Origin: Isoetes taiwanensis
Taxonomy: Eukaryota > Streptophyta > Lycopodiopsida > Isoetales > Isoetaceae
Assembly (NCBI GenBank): GCA_021234155.1
Contig: JAJEKV010000033.1
Coordinates: forward strand, 12,065,279 to 12,129,278
Length of the DNA: 64,000 nt
Reading direction: 5' to 3'
Of this stretch, positions 22,800 through 36,100 are shown one piece after another. The notes beneath the pieces were generated by a model. It was not told the origin of the DNA, made no database searches, and worked only from the letters and a program-made list of their open reading frames with translations. The translations under genes and the position numbers were made by a program. Position 1 is the first letter of the stretch; every line of letters begins with the position of its first letter.

Positions 22800-24790
22800 T
22801 GTAAACATTAGGCATTCTCACCTACTTTGTCATCAATTTGAAATGGACCGTAATATTTGGAAGATAGTTTTACGTATATATTGTCCATTTTTCGAAGGCA
22901 TTTCTTAGGAAGATATGTCCAAACCCATGAACCTTTTGCATAGTCAACTTTCCTTCCAAGTCGGGAAATCATTAATTCTTGGCTCTTTCGAATACGAGTT
23001 TTTACTTCTTGTAAAATGTCTGCAAAATTCGTTATTACATCTAAAGCTAGTACTTCTTCTCTTAACTTCGTAATTGGATATTCCAAAGAGTATCTGTAGA
23101 CCACTTCAAAGGGAGTTCTCTGGGTAAAGTATCTGTACACCACTTCAACGGGAGTTCTCTGAATAACCGAATGGACGACATTATTATAGGCAAACTCTAG
23201 AAGATAAAGCTATTGTTCCCATTGACTTTGCCTTTCTGCAACATAGGCTCAAAGCATATTCTCAATGACACGGTTCACAACTTTAGTCTAACCATCCATC
23301 TAAGGGTGATAGGCTGTAAAAAAAACTTTGAAGTTGTACCCAGATTCTTCATGAGATCATGCCAAAATCGATTGCAAAATAATGGATCCCTATCCATTAT
23401 GATTGCATCAGGCATTCCATAGATGCTGAATATCTCTTTTAAAAAAATCTTGCTTGCTTGAGATGTTGACATGCTTGATTTGCATGAAAAGAAAGTGAAC
23501 CTATTTAGACAGCCTGTCTATAACTGTCCAAATCTGATCATTCTTATGAGCGAACTTTGGCAACCCTTGAATGAAATCCATAGTAATGTGCTTCCAGGGG
23601 TTTTCAGAAATTGCAAAGGCTGCAGTAATCCAGTAGGCTTGCTAATAGAAGCTTTCATTTACTGGCAAACAACACAAGCTTATATATACCTCTTAGCATC
23701 CCTCTCAAACTTGGGCTAATAGAAACATATTTTCACAGTAGCCAAGGTAGTTTGAGTGCCTCTATGCCTGAAATATAAAGGTTCATGGCATTTAGGTAGC
23801 ATTCATGACCTATATGCTTATGTAATACATGTGTGATTCCAATATAAAAGTAAGCCGCTATGAATTTTATCCTTGCCATCCTTTCATATCTGAGCATATG
23901 GGAGAACAAAGGAGGGATCGTTCCTGTATTCTACTTTCATTGACTCCAACTCAACAATTTCTGCAATGGATATGGCCTGAATGTTTACCCTATTCAGTGC
24001 ATCAGCAACTTGGTTTACTCAAGATGCAATCCTTCAAAGTCCTTTATTGTATCAACGAGCTTTAATTGATGCACATTGATAATGTCTTGAGTTTATATAT
24101 GTTTCAAGCTCTGCTGGTCAAAGCGTGCAACAAATTTGGATCCCATGAGATAATGTCTCCGTTTTCTTTAATGTACGAACCAAAGCAATCAATTCTTTTT
24201 CATAGGTGTTGTACCCCTGCTCCGATTGCTTTAGCATGTCGCTTGCTACTAGATATCCATCCTGCATAAGCAGAGTGCCAATAGCATTTCCTCTAGTGTT
24301 GGAACATAGTAGAAAAGATTTGGTCCAATCTTACTAGTTCGGGCCATATCTTTTTCTTCAAACTTTGAAAAGCTTCCTCATCTTCCATACCCAAGCAAAA
24401 GATATGTCCTTTTTTCAAAAATCTCTTAAGAGGAAGTGTTATCCTCACAAAATCTTTCACAAATCTTCAATAATAGATGTAAAGCTGCACAAAAGAAAGT
24501 AAATCCTTGAGATTCTTGGGTGAGGCCATCCGAGAATAACTTAAATTTTATCAGGGTCCATCCTAATGCCATCTTTGGATATAGTATGCCCTAAATATCC
24601 AACTTCTTGCACAAAGAATCGACTCTTTGACTCATTGACAAACAACTTGTTATGCCAGAGAAGATAAAAAACCTATTGGAGATGTTGTTTGTGCTCCTCT
24701 ACGGATCTGCTGTAAACAAAGATGTCATCAAAGAAGACAACTACACACTTTCCCAATACTGGCGCTAAGACTCTCCCATGAGACAAGAAT
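22800..24790 (-). pseudogene. Ty3/gypsy pol fragment (RT-RNase H-integrase)
   Basis: Minus-strand translation contains RT sequence with FFDDIFVYSRSVEEHKQHLQ (about 24700) followed by 'FVQEVGYLGHTISKDG' type sequence, which is the FADD/LGH region of RT. RNase H-like remnants (24000-24300) come next, then integrase with SIYGMPDAIIMDRDPLFCNR (23275-23470) and a C-terminal part with TPFEVVYRYSLEYPITKL and GSWVWTYLPKKCLRKMDNIY (22808-23143). The order is gypsy-type. No LTRs, gag or protease were found nearby, so it is truncated at both ends. It is a different lineage from the nested element at 10857-16849, judging by its protein sequence. Confidence 0.75.
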
Positions 24791-25539
24791 GTCTAGTTGT
24801 ATTTTAAGGAGTATAAGGGTATAACAAGGCATTTTTATGCGTATGATAAGGGGCTTTTGCTGACCCTAGGAATGCAGATGCCATATTCAAAATACATATA
24901 GGTGAATTCTCTGGGGCTATAGATGTTGTTGCTCGGGTTTTCAGAAGATGTCTAGCAGTTGAAAATGGCCCTAACCAGTGATCCTGTTTGTACAGTTTCT
25001 CCATCTGGAGGCTGAGGTGCCTGTCTACATTGCCTCCTTTGCTTGTTGTTCAAAAGTGATACTGCTATATCTTGCCCTCCTTCCGGATTAAAATAAACAA
25101 AATGTGTAGCTCTGCTCCCAGCAACATTCAAGTACATGCCCCTTATCGATTCTCATCTAGAGCCTTTAGCATTGATATTTTTATTAACATCTAAATCTTC
25201 AAAATGATGGCCATTTGCACTACCTGCAAACTGCGTTTTCTTATGTTTCATGCCTCCAACTTTGCCTATAGAAATATTTTTAAAGCTATTTGGTTTCTTA
25301 GTTACAACATTCATCTCCTTCCGTTTTCTACCTCCACATATGCATTCTGTCATGCTCCAAGATTATCATTATTGAACTTGAAATTGAAGTACATGTATCT
25401 ATTATTTCAATGATGTAACTAAGTAGCTTGATAATAAAGTTTTGGGAAAACTTATTTGCTTAAACTAAAACATATCAGTAACTGAATACTCAAAACTGGA
25501 TGGCATGAAAGCGTGGAAGCAAGAAATGGCGCAACATTT
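24791..25539. other. Intergenic or unresolved gene-relic region
   Basis: Lies downstream (minus strand) of the metallo-beta-lactamase-like exons and may contain their decayed 3' exons. Minus-strand open frames at 24952-25137 and 25153-25353 have no domain I can name. Confidence 0.3.
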
Positions 25540-25907
25540 CCTGCACAGGCTGAAATATGCTCTTTAAAATTGGTTCTGTGTTTAATGTTGCAATTACTTT
25601 TACATTGGGGAATATCTCTGCAAGCAGCACAAGTGTTCCTTTGTGGCAATGGTCATCCAAACTCCGAGTTATCCCAAGAACAATCCTTTAAAAAATTGGT
25701 TGTCAATTCCTATAAACATATCAAGAGAGTAAAATCTACATCATATCCTATTCCTTTCGTAAATGAACTTGCAAGCATAACCTGGAATTGTTTGAGGTAT
25801 TCCTTTGCACCATCATAAGGCCACCTTATGCCAAAGTCAAGATTCCTAATGAACGCTAGATCTACTAGAATATTGACATTTTGAATCTTCCATAACCATG
25901 AATTGCC
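25540..25907 (-). pseudogene. Metallo-beta-lactamase-fold hydrolase relic, two exons
   Basis: Exon 25782-25907 is a clean 42-codon block with a TTTTACAG acceptor and CAG|GTTATG donor. It reads GNSWLWKIQNVNILVD then LDFGIRWPYDGAKEYLKQF. This matches the start of the plastid-type metallo-hydrolase/oxidoreductase family (usual form '...LVDP-x-x-x-x-x-LDFG-I-P-W'). The second exon (about 25540-25705) follows a TTTATAG acceptor. It contains the metal-site motif SLDDHCHKGT and then FPNVKVIATLNTEPILKSIF, but a single-base frame change lies just before the motif. Upstream and downstream exons are not recognisable. The active-site D-D-H residues are kept, so decay is recent or due to sequence error. 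Confidence 0.6.
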
Positions 25908-25909
25908 CT

Positions 25910-27538
25910 GTAAAATATGATGAGTTGTACGTGTTAACAATATATTGTAAACATTTTCTTATTAGCTGCAGTGGGGAACTTTGAGTCTCCATTCTTGTCT
26001 CAGGGCCTTCCAAGGATCCCAATTCGTACTCATGCAAAATTTAGAAAATTTACTTCTTTCCTAAGCCATCTTTATTTTTTCAAAAATCTCCCAACAAATA
26101 GCAAAGCAAATCCTAAACATCATAGCCCAATAATTTTTTCATGAAACTCAAACAAAATGTACAAACTTGAATACGCCAAAAAAACAATATATAAGTTGAG
26201 AAACAAAAAAATATGTAGAAGCTAACTTGAAACTTTGAAAATGGAAACCCGAAGGAAAGACAAATGGGTGGAAGGAAGTCGGATAACAAGGTTCTTTGCC
26301 ATATTTGGTTGGTCCGTAATCTACTGGTTAATGCCAGATACTAAATGAGCAAAATATATATTAGCAAGCAAGGTAGAAAATTGTCTCACTAGTCAAAATG
26401 GAAAAAGAAATTGGCTTGCCAGCTTGTCTGAGGGGTTGGGCGCTCGACCTTTATCAACACATCCTTTATATCATCATCATGTTATGATACCATGTTTGAG
26501 CATGATTGGCAATTCCTATCATCTATCTAAGAGCTCAGATCAACCTATAGCTTATGTGCATGGCTTGGTGCTAGTCTGCAGAATGGGCTCCTGTGGGCAA
26601 ATAAACATTAGAAACAAAAAAGACCTCCATGGGTTTATCAATTGCGAATTGTTGAAGCAGGAATCCCAAATATTCAAAACCAAAACTATTACCAAATCAC
26701 GAAACAAAAGCAACCCCTCAAGGTGCACCCTCCTCTAAACTTGCTTATTGTGAAGCTTGCTTATTGATCGATTCATTAAGCAGTGGGAATCTAATTTCCA
26801 AGACATTTTCTAATTTTGATTGCCGTTAGATTAGAAAATTAAGAATCCAAGGGTGTTCATCAATTTTAGCTGATGTATCCTATCATGTGGACAGGCTAGA
26901 ACTGCAAGAATTGTTGTATAGGGGTTAGGCAAGTCTGCTAATAAAATAAATTATTCTATTAAATAAATAATGGCTTTAAGGTACAATAGTGATCTATGAA
27001 TGTGTCACATGTCTCATACAAAGTTTGAAAGTGCAGCTAGACAACGTATTGGAATGCTCTTATTAAGTTCAACTCATTTTGGATCTGTCCATTGCCAGAT
27101 GGATTCTTTCCAATACCTTACGCCATCACATGCATGATCAAGAATTCAATCTCTATCTTAGTTTGCATTTAGGATAGATAGAAGACTAAACGCTGAGAAT
27201 GCCCTTTTTAATCCTGTTGAGATCTCATTTGCATGCTTCCTTATTTCTAATCAAGAATAGGCCGACCAAGGAGAACATGGAGGCAAAGCTACTAACATAG
27301 AGTTGTTACCTGGAACCTATTAGTAGCATAAATAATTCCAACATAAATTTAAGATATTTCAGATAGGGCATATTCTCCCGACTTTTTGAAAGGGCAGGAA
27401 TATTCCTGTGGACACGAAGAGTAGCACTACACACTGCCCATTTTCATTTTCCATTTTCTCACGTTGCAGGGTGTAAAGCCCGCTGGATCTGTGCCATAGC
27501 CAGGAGCTCGATCAATCTATAGTAAGTAGCTAGCCCCT
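25910..27538. other. Intergenic region and eIF4B 5' flank
   Basis: No supported gene. The last 150 bp hold the probable promoter and 5' untranslated region of eIF4B. A CAG|G splice-like site at about 27470 in pyrimidine-rich sequence would fit a 5'UTR intron, but this is not certain. Confidence 0.35.
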
Positions 27539-30500
27539 ATGGCAAAGCCATGGGGCAGAGTGGGCGCTTGGGCCGAAGAAGCAGAACGAGCTGAAGCAGA
27601 AGCAAAACAAGCAGCCGTATCAATAGCTCCAGTCGCCGGAGGTGCAGAGGCGTTTCCATCTCTAGGTGAGGCTGTTTCCCAGAAATCTAAGAAGAAAGGC
27701 AAGGTTTTAAGTTTGGGTGAGTTTGTGGGTGAGAGGGATGTGACTCGTGGGTATCGTGGTAAGCCGGCAGCTTCAGATGAGAAGCTTACTTTTGCTGAGC
27801 AGTTGGCTCTTCCCAAAGGTCCTAGGGATCGGTCTGATGAGGAACAAACCTATGGTGGCCTTGGTGGAGGTTTTAAGGACTATGGAGGTAGGAATTATGA
27901 TGGCCGTGGTGCTGGTGGATTTGGTGGAGATAGAAACAGGGGTTATGATTCTTATAGAGATCGTGGAGATCAGGAGATGGGAAGATTTGACCGGGATAGA
28001 GGCGGAGAAAGGGGAGAGAGAGAGCCCTATGCAGATCGAAGAGGGGCCGCCCGCGTAAGTGATAGAGATCTACCATCACGGGCAGATGAGGTAGATGATT
28101 GGGGCGCAGGAAAGAAATCTGTTGGACCTGCTTATGGTGTAGATCAGAGAAGGGGCTATGATGATGATTACAGAGGTGGATCTGTTTCGAGGGCAGATGT
28201 TGAAGGTAACTGGGGTGCAGGAAAGAACTTTGTGCCAAGTTCTTTACCTGGTAGAAGGGAGCCAGGCTTGCCTGAACGTGACCACTGGTCAAGAAGAGAG
28301 CCTATGATGGAATCGTATGACAGGCCTAGATTAATGATGCAGGGTAGAACAGGGTCTTTGGATTCATTTGCTGGACAATCCCTGCATACTGATTCACATC
28401 CACCAATGCCAATTTCGATTGAAAGTCCTGTATCTTCTGATACTGGTATCACTGAACCCCTTCCACCAAGACGCCCAAGACCAAATCCTTTTGGAGAGGC
28501 ACGTCCAAGGGAAGAAGTTTTGGCAGAGAAAGGGCAGGATTGGAAGAAACTAGATGCTGATCTGGATGCTAAACTCAGTCGTCCTTCAAGCAGCCACTCA
28601 AGTCGGCATTCAAGCCGCCCACAGACACCTGATGTAGGACTACTGTCCCCTCAGTATCAATCAAAAGTTCACCCAGTGGGTGATGGTAGAGATAGTCGTC
28701 CATCAAGCAGCCATTCTAGTCGACCAGAGACACCTGATGTTCCATCAGTTGTGGCGAAGCCACGCCCTAAAGTCAACCCCTTTGGTGATGCCAAACCACG
28801 GGAAGTTCTGCTGCAAGAGAGGGGCCAAGATTGGCGTAAAATAGATCTCGAGCTTGAACATAAAGGAGTAAACAGGTTTGCAAACTCATCCACGTTTATT
28901 TTGAAAGTTAAGGCTTTTACTTCACATGTTGGTCTTCTTGTTAGCCAGAAGGATTATCGATTCTTGTTCTTTTTTTCTTTTTCTTTTGAAGAACGAAGGA
29001 AATGAGATATGATTGCTCTATTAGGTCTAAATGTCATCGTTAGGTTAGATGGAGAGTAGGGAATGCAGAAAAAAATGGCCTCTTCTTGTTATAAAATGGC
29101 TAATGCTCTCTTGTCCGTATTCAGTTTGCATTTAGATTATATTCTCCGCATGTGATATGGTGCAGCTGCGCTGTAAATGTGCTGCTTATTATCTTTGCAC
29201 ATGATTGTGATAAGTGTCTAATCGCTAAAATGTTCTCTGTTACAATTGTTGAGGCATGAGTTGCAACATGTGATGTTTGTCTTTAATCCGCGCTAGCATG
29301 TGTAATCCTGTATAATGAGGCTATTTCACGTTAGTGAGACTAGCTGAGAATTTGCTATTAACAATTGTGAGGTGCCTGTTTTATAGCCATTGTAGGCATA
29401 TGATGATGTGCACTCAACTTCTATAATGTTTATTCAAATATAAATGGAACTGTTGACTAGATTATCCGCAGAAGGTTACACTTGATGAGCATATGTTCGA
29501 TATGGAGATTGTAGTGCCTGATCCAATTTTTTACTACCCAATCACTGCCAGGGATGTGTGGCAGTTTTGAGCTGTCTCTGTGATAAATTCGTTTTAGCAC
29601 AGATCCCCATCATGGAAACAAGCTGGCTGCTTAAAACCACATCTTTGTTGGCGTGATCTTTTCAGGCCCAGCTAATTTTTCTTTTAGTAATGTGATCCTA
29701 TTCTTAGTTTGATATTTGAATGTGGTGAAGAGAAGGCATATTCATCATATTTACAGAAATTCCCTGAGCTTCAGCAACTCGATGACTAAAATTCGACTCA
29801 ACACCTGAACAGCAGCAGCAAATTTGAAGTTTGGGATAGGAAGGAAAGGTTGGCATGTTTTCTTACGAATCGCCTGCCTGCTGTTATTGCATCTTTCTAA
29901 GCTTTAACATGGCATATTGAGCAACAGCCTGCTTTAAAACAAAATCATGATATCTTCAAGATCTACAGGGCTTATGCGCATTTGCTTTAGGGTTTCAACA
30001 ATCACTGTTAGCAGAGTTTTTCTTGCAAGAAAGGAAATTCATTTTGAACACCTTCATGCATCAGGAGCAGTGGTGCTATGTTTTAAGATTAGCTAGGGTG
30101 AAGATTGTGATTCTGACAAGACAATGGGTGGGCTCTATTCCCGCATAAAAATCTGACTTCAATGTATCTTTAGCTATAAATGTTCATTTTCTTTAAAGTG
30201 TTATTATTGTTTTTAGATTAAGAGACTTAACAAAATTGTATTTCAGGCCAGAGTCAGAAGAAGAGAGACAGTTAAAAGAAGAGATCAGGGGGCTGGAAGA
30301 CCTATTGAAGCATGTGGATATTAAAGGTGGAGATGCTAATGGATTTGCTTCAGAAGGACGTTTGAGCCTTCAAGATGAGCTTGTGCAGAAGGAAAAAGAG
30401 CTTGAACATTTGACAAGGGAGCTTGATGACAAAGTTCGTTATCGTCAGAGCATAACATTGCATACAGGCATTGATGGCAATGAACAAATTATTCAGGATG

Positions 30501-30583
30501 GGAGGGGTCCTGAGCTGTGGGCTAGTGAGCGACCTCAATCTCGATCAGGACTTAGTGATTTTGTAAAGACCAGTCTCTTGTGA
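27539..30583 (+). CDS. Eukaryotic translation initiation factor 4B (plant eIF4B), two exons
   Basis: eIF4B stimulates the eIF4A RNA helicase and binds RNA, eIF3 and poly(A)-binding protein during cap-dependent initiation in the cytosol. CDS: 27539-28875 joined to 30247-30583, 557 codons, about the usual plant length. The donor is AACAG|GTTTG and the acceptor TTTCAG|GCC; joining restores VNRPESEEERQLKEEI, the conserved plant core. The start MAKPWGRVGAWAEEAERAEA is the family N-terminus, followed by the 'FPSLGEA...KGKVLSLGEF' motif. A Gly/Arg/Asp-rich region comes next. Two 'NPFG-A-PREEVLAEKGQDW' repeats follow (RPNPFGEARPREEVL and KVNPFGDAKPREVLLQE), each with a nearby Ser-rich tract ending in TPD. 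The second exon adds an acidic-basic coiled coil (EELVQKEKELEHL type). Reading through the first donor would give a false 488-residue frame to 29005. The C-terminus after SERPQSRSG is less certain, since another splice there is possible. Confidence 0.9.
28876..30246 (+). other. eIF4B intron
   Basis: A 1371-bp intron with a GT-AG boundary that joins exons in phase (codon split AG|G). It is AT-rich, contains no gene I recognise and shows no transposon ends. Confidence 0.85.
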
Positions 30584-31840
30584 TTCTGTGGGCTCCAAGT
30601 GATTCTGGACGCCACCTTCTAGGATCAGGTCTGGAGCATGCTGGCAGGCCACACCCGAGGTTATAGAATGTAGGTGAGCCGAAAGATGACAGAACTTACC
30701 TTCTCGCCGAGTCTTTTGACTGAGGAGAGACTCTGAGGACCCTGACATGGAGGAAGTCCAGTTGAGATGGGAATGTCAAACGTTTCTAAATGTTTTGATA
30801 GGTGATAGGATGAGAAATGGGCCAGCATGATTGCTGCACCTTCATTTTATTTCTTGTGATGAAATAATGATGCCAGTGATAAGGTACTGTTTGAGAAGTT
30901 CGTTTTATCACAGGGCTATGAAGTTCAAATTAGTCAATGACAGCACTCTACATGAATGCTTCTGAAGCATTCTACTGGTTCCCCATTTTCTTCAAAAAGT
31001 AAGCAGTGGACTGACCTAGAAGCATTTGCCAATCGAGATCAGCTTTAAGCAACAATATATATTCCCTGGAGGAGATTATAGCCAAAAAGAAACCTCACAA
31101 CAGATGAGATTTACTTAGTTCTTTTGGACCTGACCTATGGAAACTCTGCAGCTTGAAAAATTCTGCTATGTCTCTGATGAATCTTTGTTTCGAAAGCCAA
31201 CTTCCACGCAGCCAAGGGCTGGCTCACCCCTGCAATTCGAAACCATGTGATGCTTTTTTCTTTTTTTCGGGGCCATATTTTTGTATTGTTGAAGGGAACT
31301 GTAAAGTATATTGTGTAAATCCATTTCCAATGCATCTGGTGCATGAGATTTTGTCAGGGATGTTAATTGTTACCATATCGATATTCTCCAAAGTATGAAA
31401 TTAAGAGCAAAATACAAAAGGAAATTATCATGCTAGGATGATCAAATTGATGCAAATAGATTCGAGGCAAATTCCAGTATAGGGAGTTTTAGTCTTCTTC
31501 CACAATGCAATCTCAAGAATGCTTTTCAAAGTTTTACAAAACAAATAATGTGCTTTTTCTTTTTATGTTGCCGGATGCAAGTGTTCTAAATTTTGCGATC
31601 TTTAGACATACAAGAAATTTACTATGCCTTTAACGCTTCTCACCAACTCATCTATACGTGGCAGGAAAACATACAGACTTGGAACGCCTCTTCCCTACCT
31701 GTCTATTTCAAGCTGTGAAACTCCGCAGGATTTGAAACTCAAAGATTTATCTACCAAGCGCTCAGCCAAAGACGTATAGAAGGTTGCCGAATATAAACGC
31801 ACTATAAGATTCCCAAACGAAGTGTTATATATTTTTCTTC
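30584..31840. other. eIF4B 3' flank and intergenic DNA
   Basis: Probable 3' untranslated region with AATAATGA-type polyadenylation signals near 30865. Beyond it I see no gene. Confidence 0.4.
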
Positions 31841-31856
31841 AACATGTCATATATGA

Positions 31857-32240
31857 TAAAATGCGGGGGCTTGAACCTTAAGGAACACCCATATCCAATG
31901 GTCCGAATTCACTAGGCCATACCCCACAGAAATATGTGAACATTTACAAGCTAGTGGGGTTTGAACCTTTAGCGGGAAATAATCTATATATCCAATGGTC
32001 TCACCACCAGGCTTATAACGCCATGAACATAGAACATTTCCTACAGCCACCCACAGTAGCAAAGGATTTGAGCTGGGCGGGGACACCCGCTTCACAGCCT
32101 AAATCACCAAACCGCTACGAGATAGGCATTTTGTAGTTTCATTCATGCCACCCAATGACAAACAAAGGTTTGAATTGAGCGGGCACTCCCAGATCCAGAG
32201 TCGCCTAACCACTAGACCGCCATGCCGCTTCTGTGATTTA
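31857..32240 (-). repeat. Row of four tRNA-derived SINE-like units
   Basis: On the minus strand, four successive units each contain a pol III A-box-like stretch and a B box. Unit at 32165-32240: GGCGGTCTAGTGGTTAGGCG with a CAATTCAAACC B box. Unit at about 32050-32125: GTAGCGGTTTGGTGATTTAGG with GCTCAAATCC. Unit at 31955-32040: CCTGGTGGTGAGACC with GGTTCAAACCCC. Unit at 31857-31930: TGGCCTAGTGAATTCGG with GGTTCAAGCCCC. Box order and 45-60 bp spacing are those of tRNA-related SINE heads. The units have no A-tails between them, so they are either a tandem array or a compound SINE. Confidence 0.55.
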
Positions 32241-32249
32241 AGCAAGGAA

Positions 32250-33190
32250 TCCTATAGTAAATTCATGGTGCATGCCGCTTCATTGCACAGGCCGGATGTG
32301 TATATGTAATCATGTACTTTTTTCGCTTTTAGTAATATGTGTTTGAAAGATGACCGCCATTCCGGCTCCAAGATGCTAACCATGAACACGCCATGTCAGT
32401 GCAATTATACTACAAACCATGATGCCAACTACCACACCATGTCGCACTATAATATTAAAACCATGTGCTGCCACCCAATGATGGGCCGATGGAGTCCGAG
32501 TATGGGCGCAACATACTTCTTCCCAATCGAGTATAGACAAATCACCTGAGTCCTACCTGAGATACCAACCTTTCTAATCTTGGGTAAGTAAGGAAAACTC
32601 CATCCACTAGAATACTATTTAATGAAGGAAGGTGGCATGTACACTCCGGGTTTAGTCCAAAGACAACGCATCTTGATGAATTACATGCAAAAATCGACGA
32701 ATGGTGTTGAGACTACTGCTATATCTAGAAAGGCCTTTGATCTTCTTACATCGTAAGAAATCCGATGGTCTCATGTGAATGTTATCGGGCTTGAGCCTCG
32801 ATATGTTATTGACAATAAAGCAAATCTACCCATTTAATTCGCGCATTACATGCAAGCTCGGTTGATTCAGTACTCTAATTTCAAGAACGCTTTGCCGCTC
32901 TACATAGAGATGATAGGCTAATTAATGATAGATGGGTTATATGCTACAATAATGAAAGGACCGCTTAGCCCTGACCAAGGGATAAATAAATGTAGCAAAG
33001 AGTAAATGACCCAACAACATGTATTGTATGATGTAGAGAGGACACCCTATCTTTCGTAAGGCCCTTGTAGATGACGTCGGCGCTGTTCCCGTGGTATTTT
33101 CCGGAGAGGAGTATTAGCAAGTCTTCTCTCGCTCCAGCATAATGCGAAGGCCGTATATTAAATCGTCCACAAAAAACGCCGACGAGACTG
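32250..33190. other. Unassigned region
   Basis: Mixed-composition sequence with no frame longer than about 70 codons and no recognisable domain. It may hold the 3' end of the Helitron relic on the minus strand. Confidence 0.3.
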
Positions 33191-33195
33191 GTCGA

Positions 33196-36100
33196 CTACC
33201 GATCCACAGCATAAACCCTCACAAATGATCGGAGGTCAAATAAGATATTTGTTTTGCAATTGCCGCCTATGATGGTCCAGACTGCTTCCTGCTGATAGAA
33301 AAAGTCTGCTTCCGAAATGTACGTATATCTTCGATCACCCAAAACCCTCTCACCATCAAACTTCCGGGTGCATTGATTCATCACAACTCTCGTGATTCTT
33401 CCTTACAAGACCTCTTTCCAGCCGCCCAATCGCTTTACAAATACGTATATTGCCCCCACTTCTTAAGTCCGGCCTGCATTGGGAATCCCATCGGGAAGCC
33501 GTTTTAAGAAAACTGGGCTGTATAGGGATGACCATTGGATGAGTTCGGCCTTGCTCATGAAAGTTAGCGGCTATACCACAACTTATCCCACCTGGGAACC
33601 CTCAAGCGCAAAATGAGCTCAAGAAGTTGCCAATACGCCCCGGCGGATCTGCGTGCCGCAAATTGCTACCATTCCATCGGTACATACCCTGCATAAAGGA
33701 ATCAAACCTATCAACGATGCCAGTAGCAGTATTGGAATAAAATCCAAGGATACCGTATGTCTTCCTGCTTTTCTAATAAGTACAACAACCGCGATGAGAG
33801 CCTGATCTCGTGATTTCAGACGTGGCCGATACAAACTCCTCATCAAGCACGTAAAGGCTCCATAATGATGATGATTTTTATAGATGTGTGCATTTAATGC
33901 CGCGATCCTCCCTTCAGAATGGTTGAAAACTGTCTAAAGTCGCCAGCAGCCTATAAAATGTTCTTTCCACTAAAAGGAAGGTTGTTTCCATACAACCAAT
34001 AAGGCAAAAGACGGATTTACGCTTTCTATAACGCCTTATTGGCCATTGGAAACTCATCCTAAATAATGACCTTGGCTTCCAATGATGAGTTGTGCTGCTC
34101 CCCAATCATTGTCTAACATCGTAATGTACCAGCATTGTTTCTACCATGGATCCTCAACAGGAGGGGCCGTTTCACCGCCGCATATAGCGAAGCCGCTGTA
34201 GCCGCCGCATCACATCGGCAGATCTGCGCCTCCGCTAAGCAATTTAACGAAAGCATAAGCATTTCAAGACAAATGTCTTTCCCGTGGGCCGGCTTTTCAT
34301 CTGTAAAGATATGTATCGAGGATTCTAAATCCAATCGGGCTCCCGCGAAATTCAAATATTTCCAGCCGTTATCATTCATTATACTTACATTTGCATTGCA
34401 GAATTTGTATATGATGTATGGAGCCTGGGGCGAGAAATCGTATACCGCCAATCTCCACGCGATCTATGCTAAAGTAGTAAATTGGAAGGCCGAATGCTAG
34501 CGATGTTAGTGCCATGCCGCAAGCAGAATATTGCTGACTAAGTGCAGAGCCTCGCTGGAAAGCAATTACATCATCACCTGATACTCGCCTAACAAGTCAA
34601 GACTACAGAAATTTGGAAACCTGGTCCATAGATCAATAAATGGGGTCCCCCTCGGCCAAGCAAGAATATAGCAAAAGCGAAGCGTAGGTACAGACTCAAC
34701 GATAGGAAATCAGCTTTCCTCTGATAACTAACGCCGCCTACATTGTGACGCAGCAACCCCCGCTTCTGCAGCCTCCTCGTTGATATGTTTCCCTCTATAA
34801 AGTTGATCGTTGATTTACCTTTAATTCACCCCACGATCTCAAGGTGACGATGCAACAAAATTCTGTCTTGTAGAATGCTCCGCCAACCTTTCTGCAGAAT
34901 AGCAAACGATCCTACGTACGTCTCAATGGTCACAAGGCCCTTTCTTCTCACAATAGTTTTATGCTAATCCTTCTGCCATCGCTCCACATAAGTTCCGCAT
35001 GTAGACACTAACGATGGATTAAATGGTGTTATGTATATTGTTCGTAGTATTGATGTACGCAGGTATCGGTATTGATCTAGAGTGCCGCAGAAATGAATTT
35101 GGGGATCCTACCAATGATTTCGCGGGTTTTGGTCACAATATGTAGCAGGAGTATTTAATGCAGTGTCTGCAAGTTATGTCATATGCCATTATCCTCCAAG
35201 ACGCTTCCATGGCTGTTATTAGGTAATCGCGGCCTTTAGATACTCCCAGATCTCTCATTCCTAGGACCTGCTCTCTAGTGGTATGCCCTCGCGGAATCAT
35301 TACCTTTCTGCATCTTGACTGTGATCATGGTTTCTATGTTCGCCAGTTTATATGTATTTGTGTAGTTTGGGCCCAAGATTGTTCAGAAGAGACTGACGAC
35401 GGACACCTCTACCGCGTCTGGCTCCTCGAAATCGAATTTTACGATCAAACCCCTTATATATGTAAATCCATAGAGGTAAGAGAAGACGCAGTACTGCGGG
35501 ATGCAATGTCAACTATGGCAACAAGCTCATAAGCTTTAAAGAACAAGCAAAGTGGAACAAATCTAATGATCATCTACGCTTCCTCCCTCCCCGTGATTGC
35601 AATGCATCCTTTTGAGCCAATGTGTTGCTGGATTTACCGGTTTTGATAGTTAAAGGCATCAAGGTATATACCAGAGAACAAACAGGAATCATAAATTTTT
35701 GGGCCCGTATTCCTAACAATCTGACCACTTGGTAGCTCTCGCATATAATCCTTAATCAACGATTCTATTGGTATATCCGGTTCCAGACGAGTACAAGATG
35801 AGCGGTGGAAGTCCTCGCTCAAACTCCACTCATCAGTATTATAGTACGTATATACTCTATTTATGTGTTAAATCTTTATGCAACAATTCTTTTCAACCGC
35901 TGTAATCTTCCATGGAAACACCGGTCAACAATCATAGGCAATATCCGACTTATTCTGGCTGTGACCAAGGGCAACCCGTATTTCTGGCCAATCCAGATTC
36001 GCCGCCATCAGAATGAACAAAGCACGGCCTCTTTGATCTAGAGAGTGCTAACGTAGTCGTTAGAACCCGCAATGAGCACCATCTCCTCGGCTAACCCGCA

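Noticed and set aside
27517-28893. Open frames opposite to eIF4B
   Set aside because: They are shadows of the GC-rich, low-complexity eIF4B coding strand.
28876-29005. Read-through extension of eIF4B exon 1
   Set aside because: The donor at 28875 joins in phase to 30247 and restores the conserved core; the extension is intronic.
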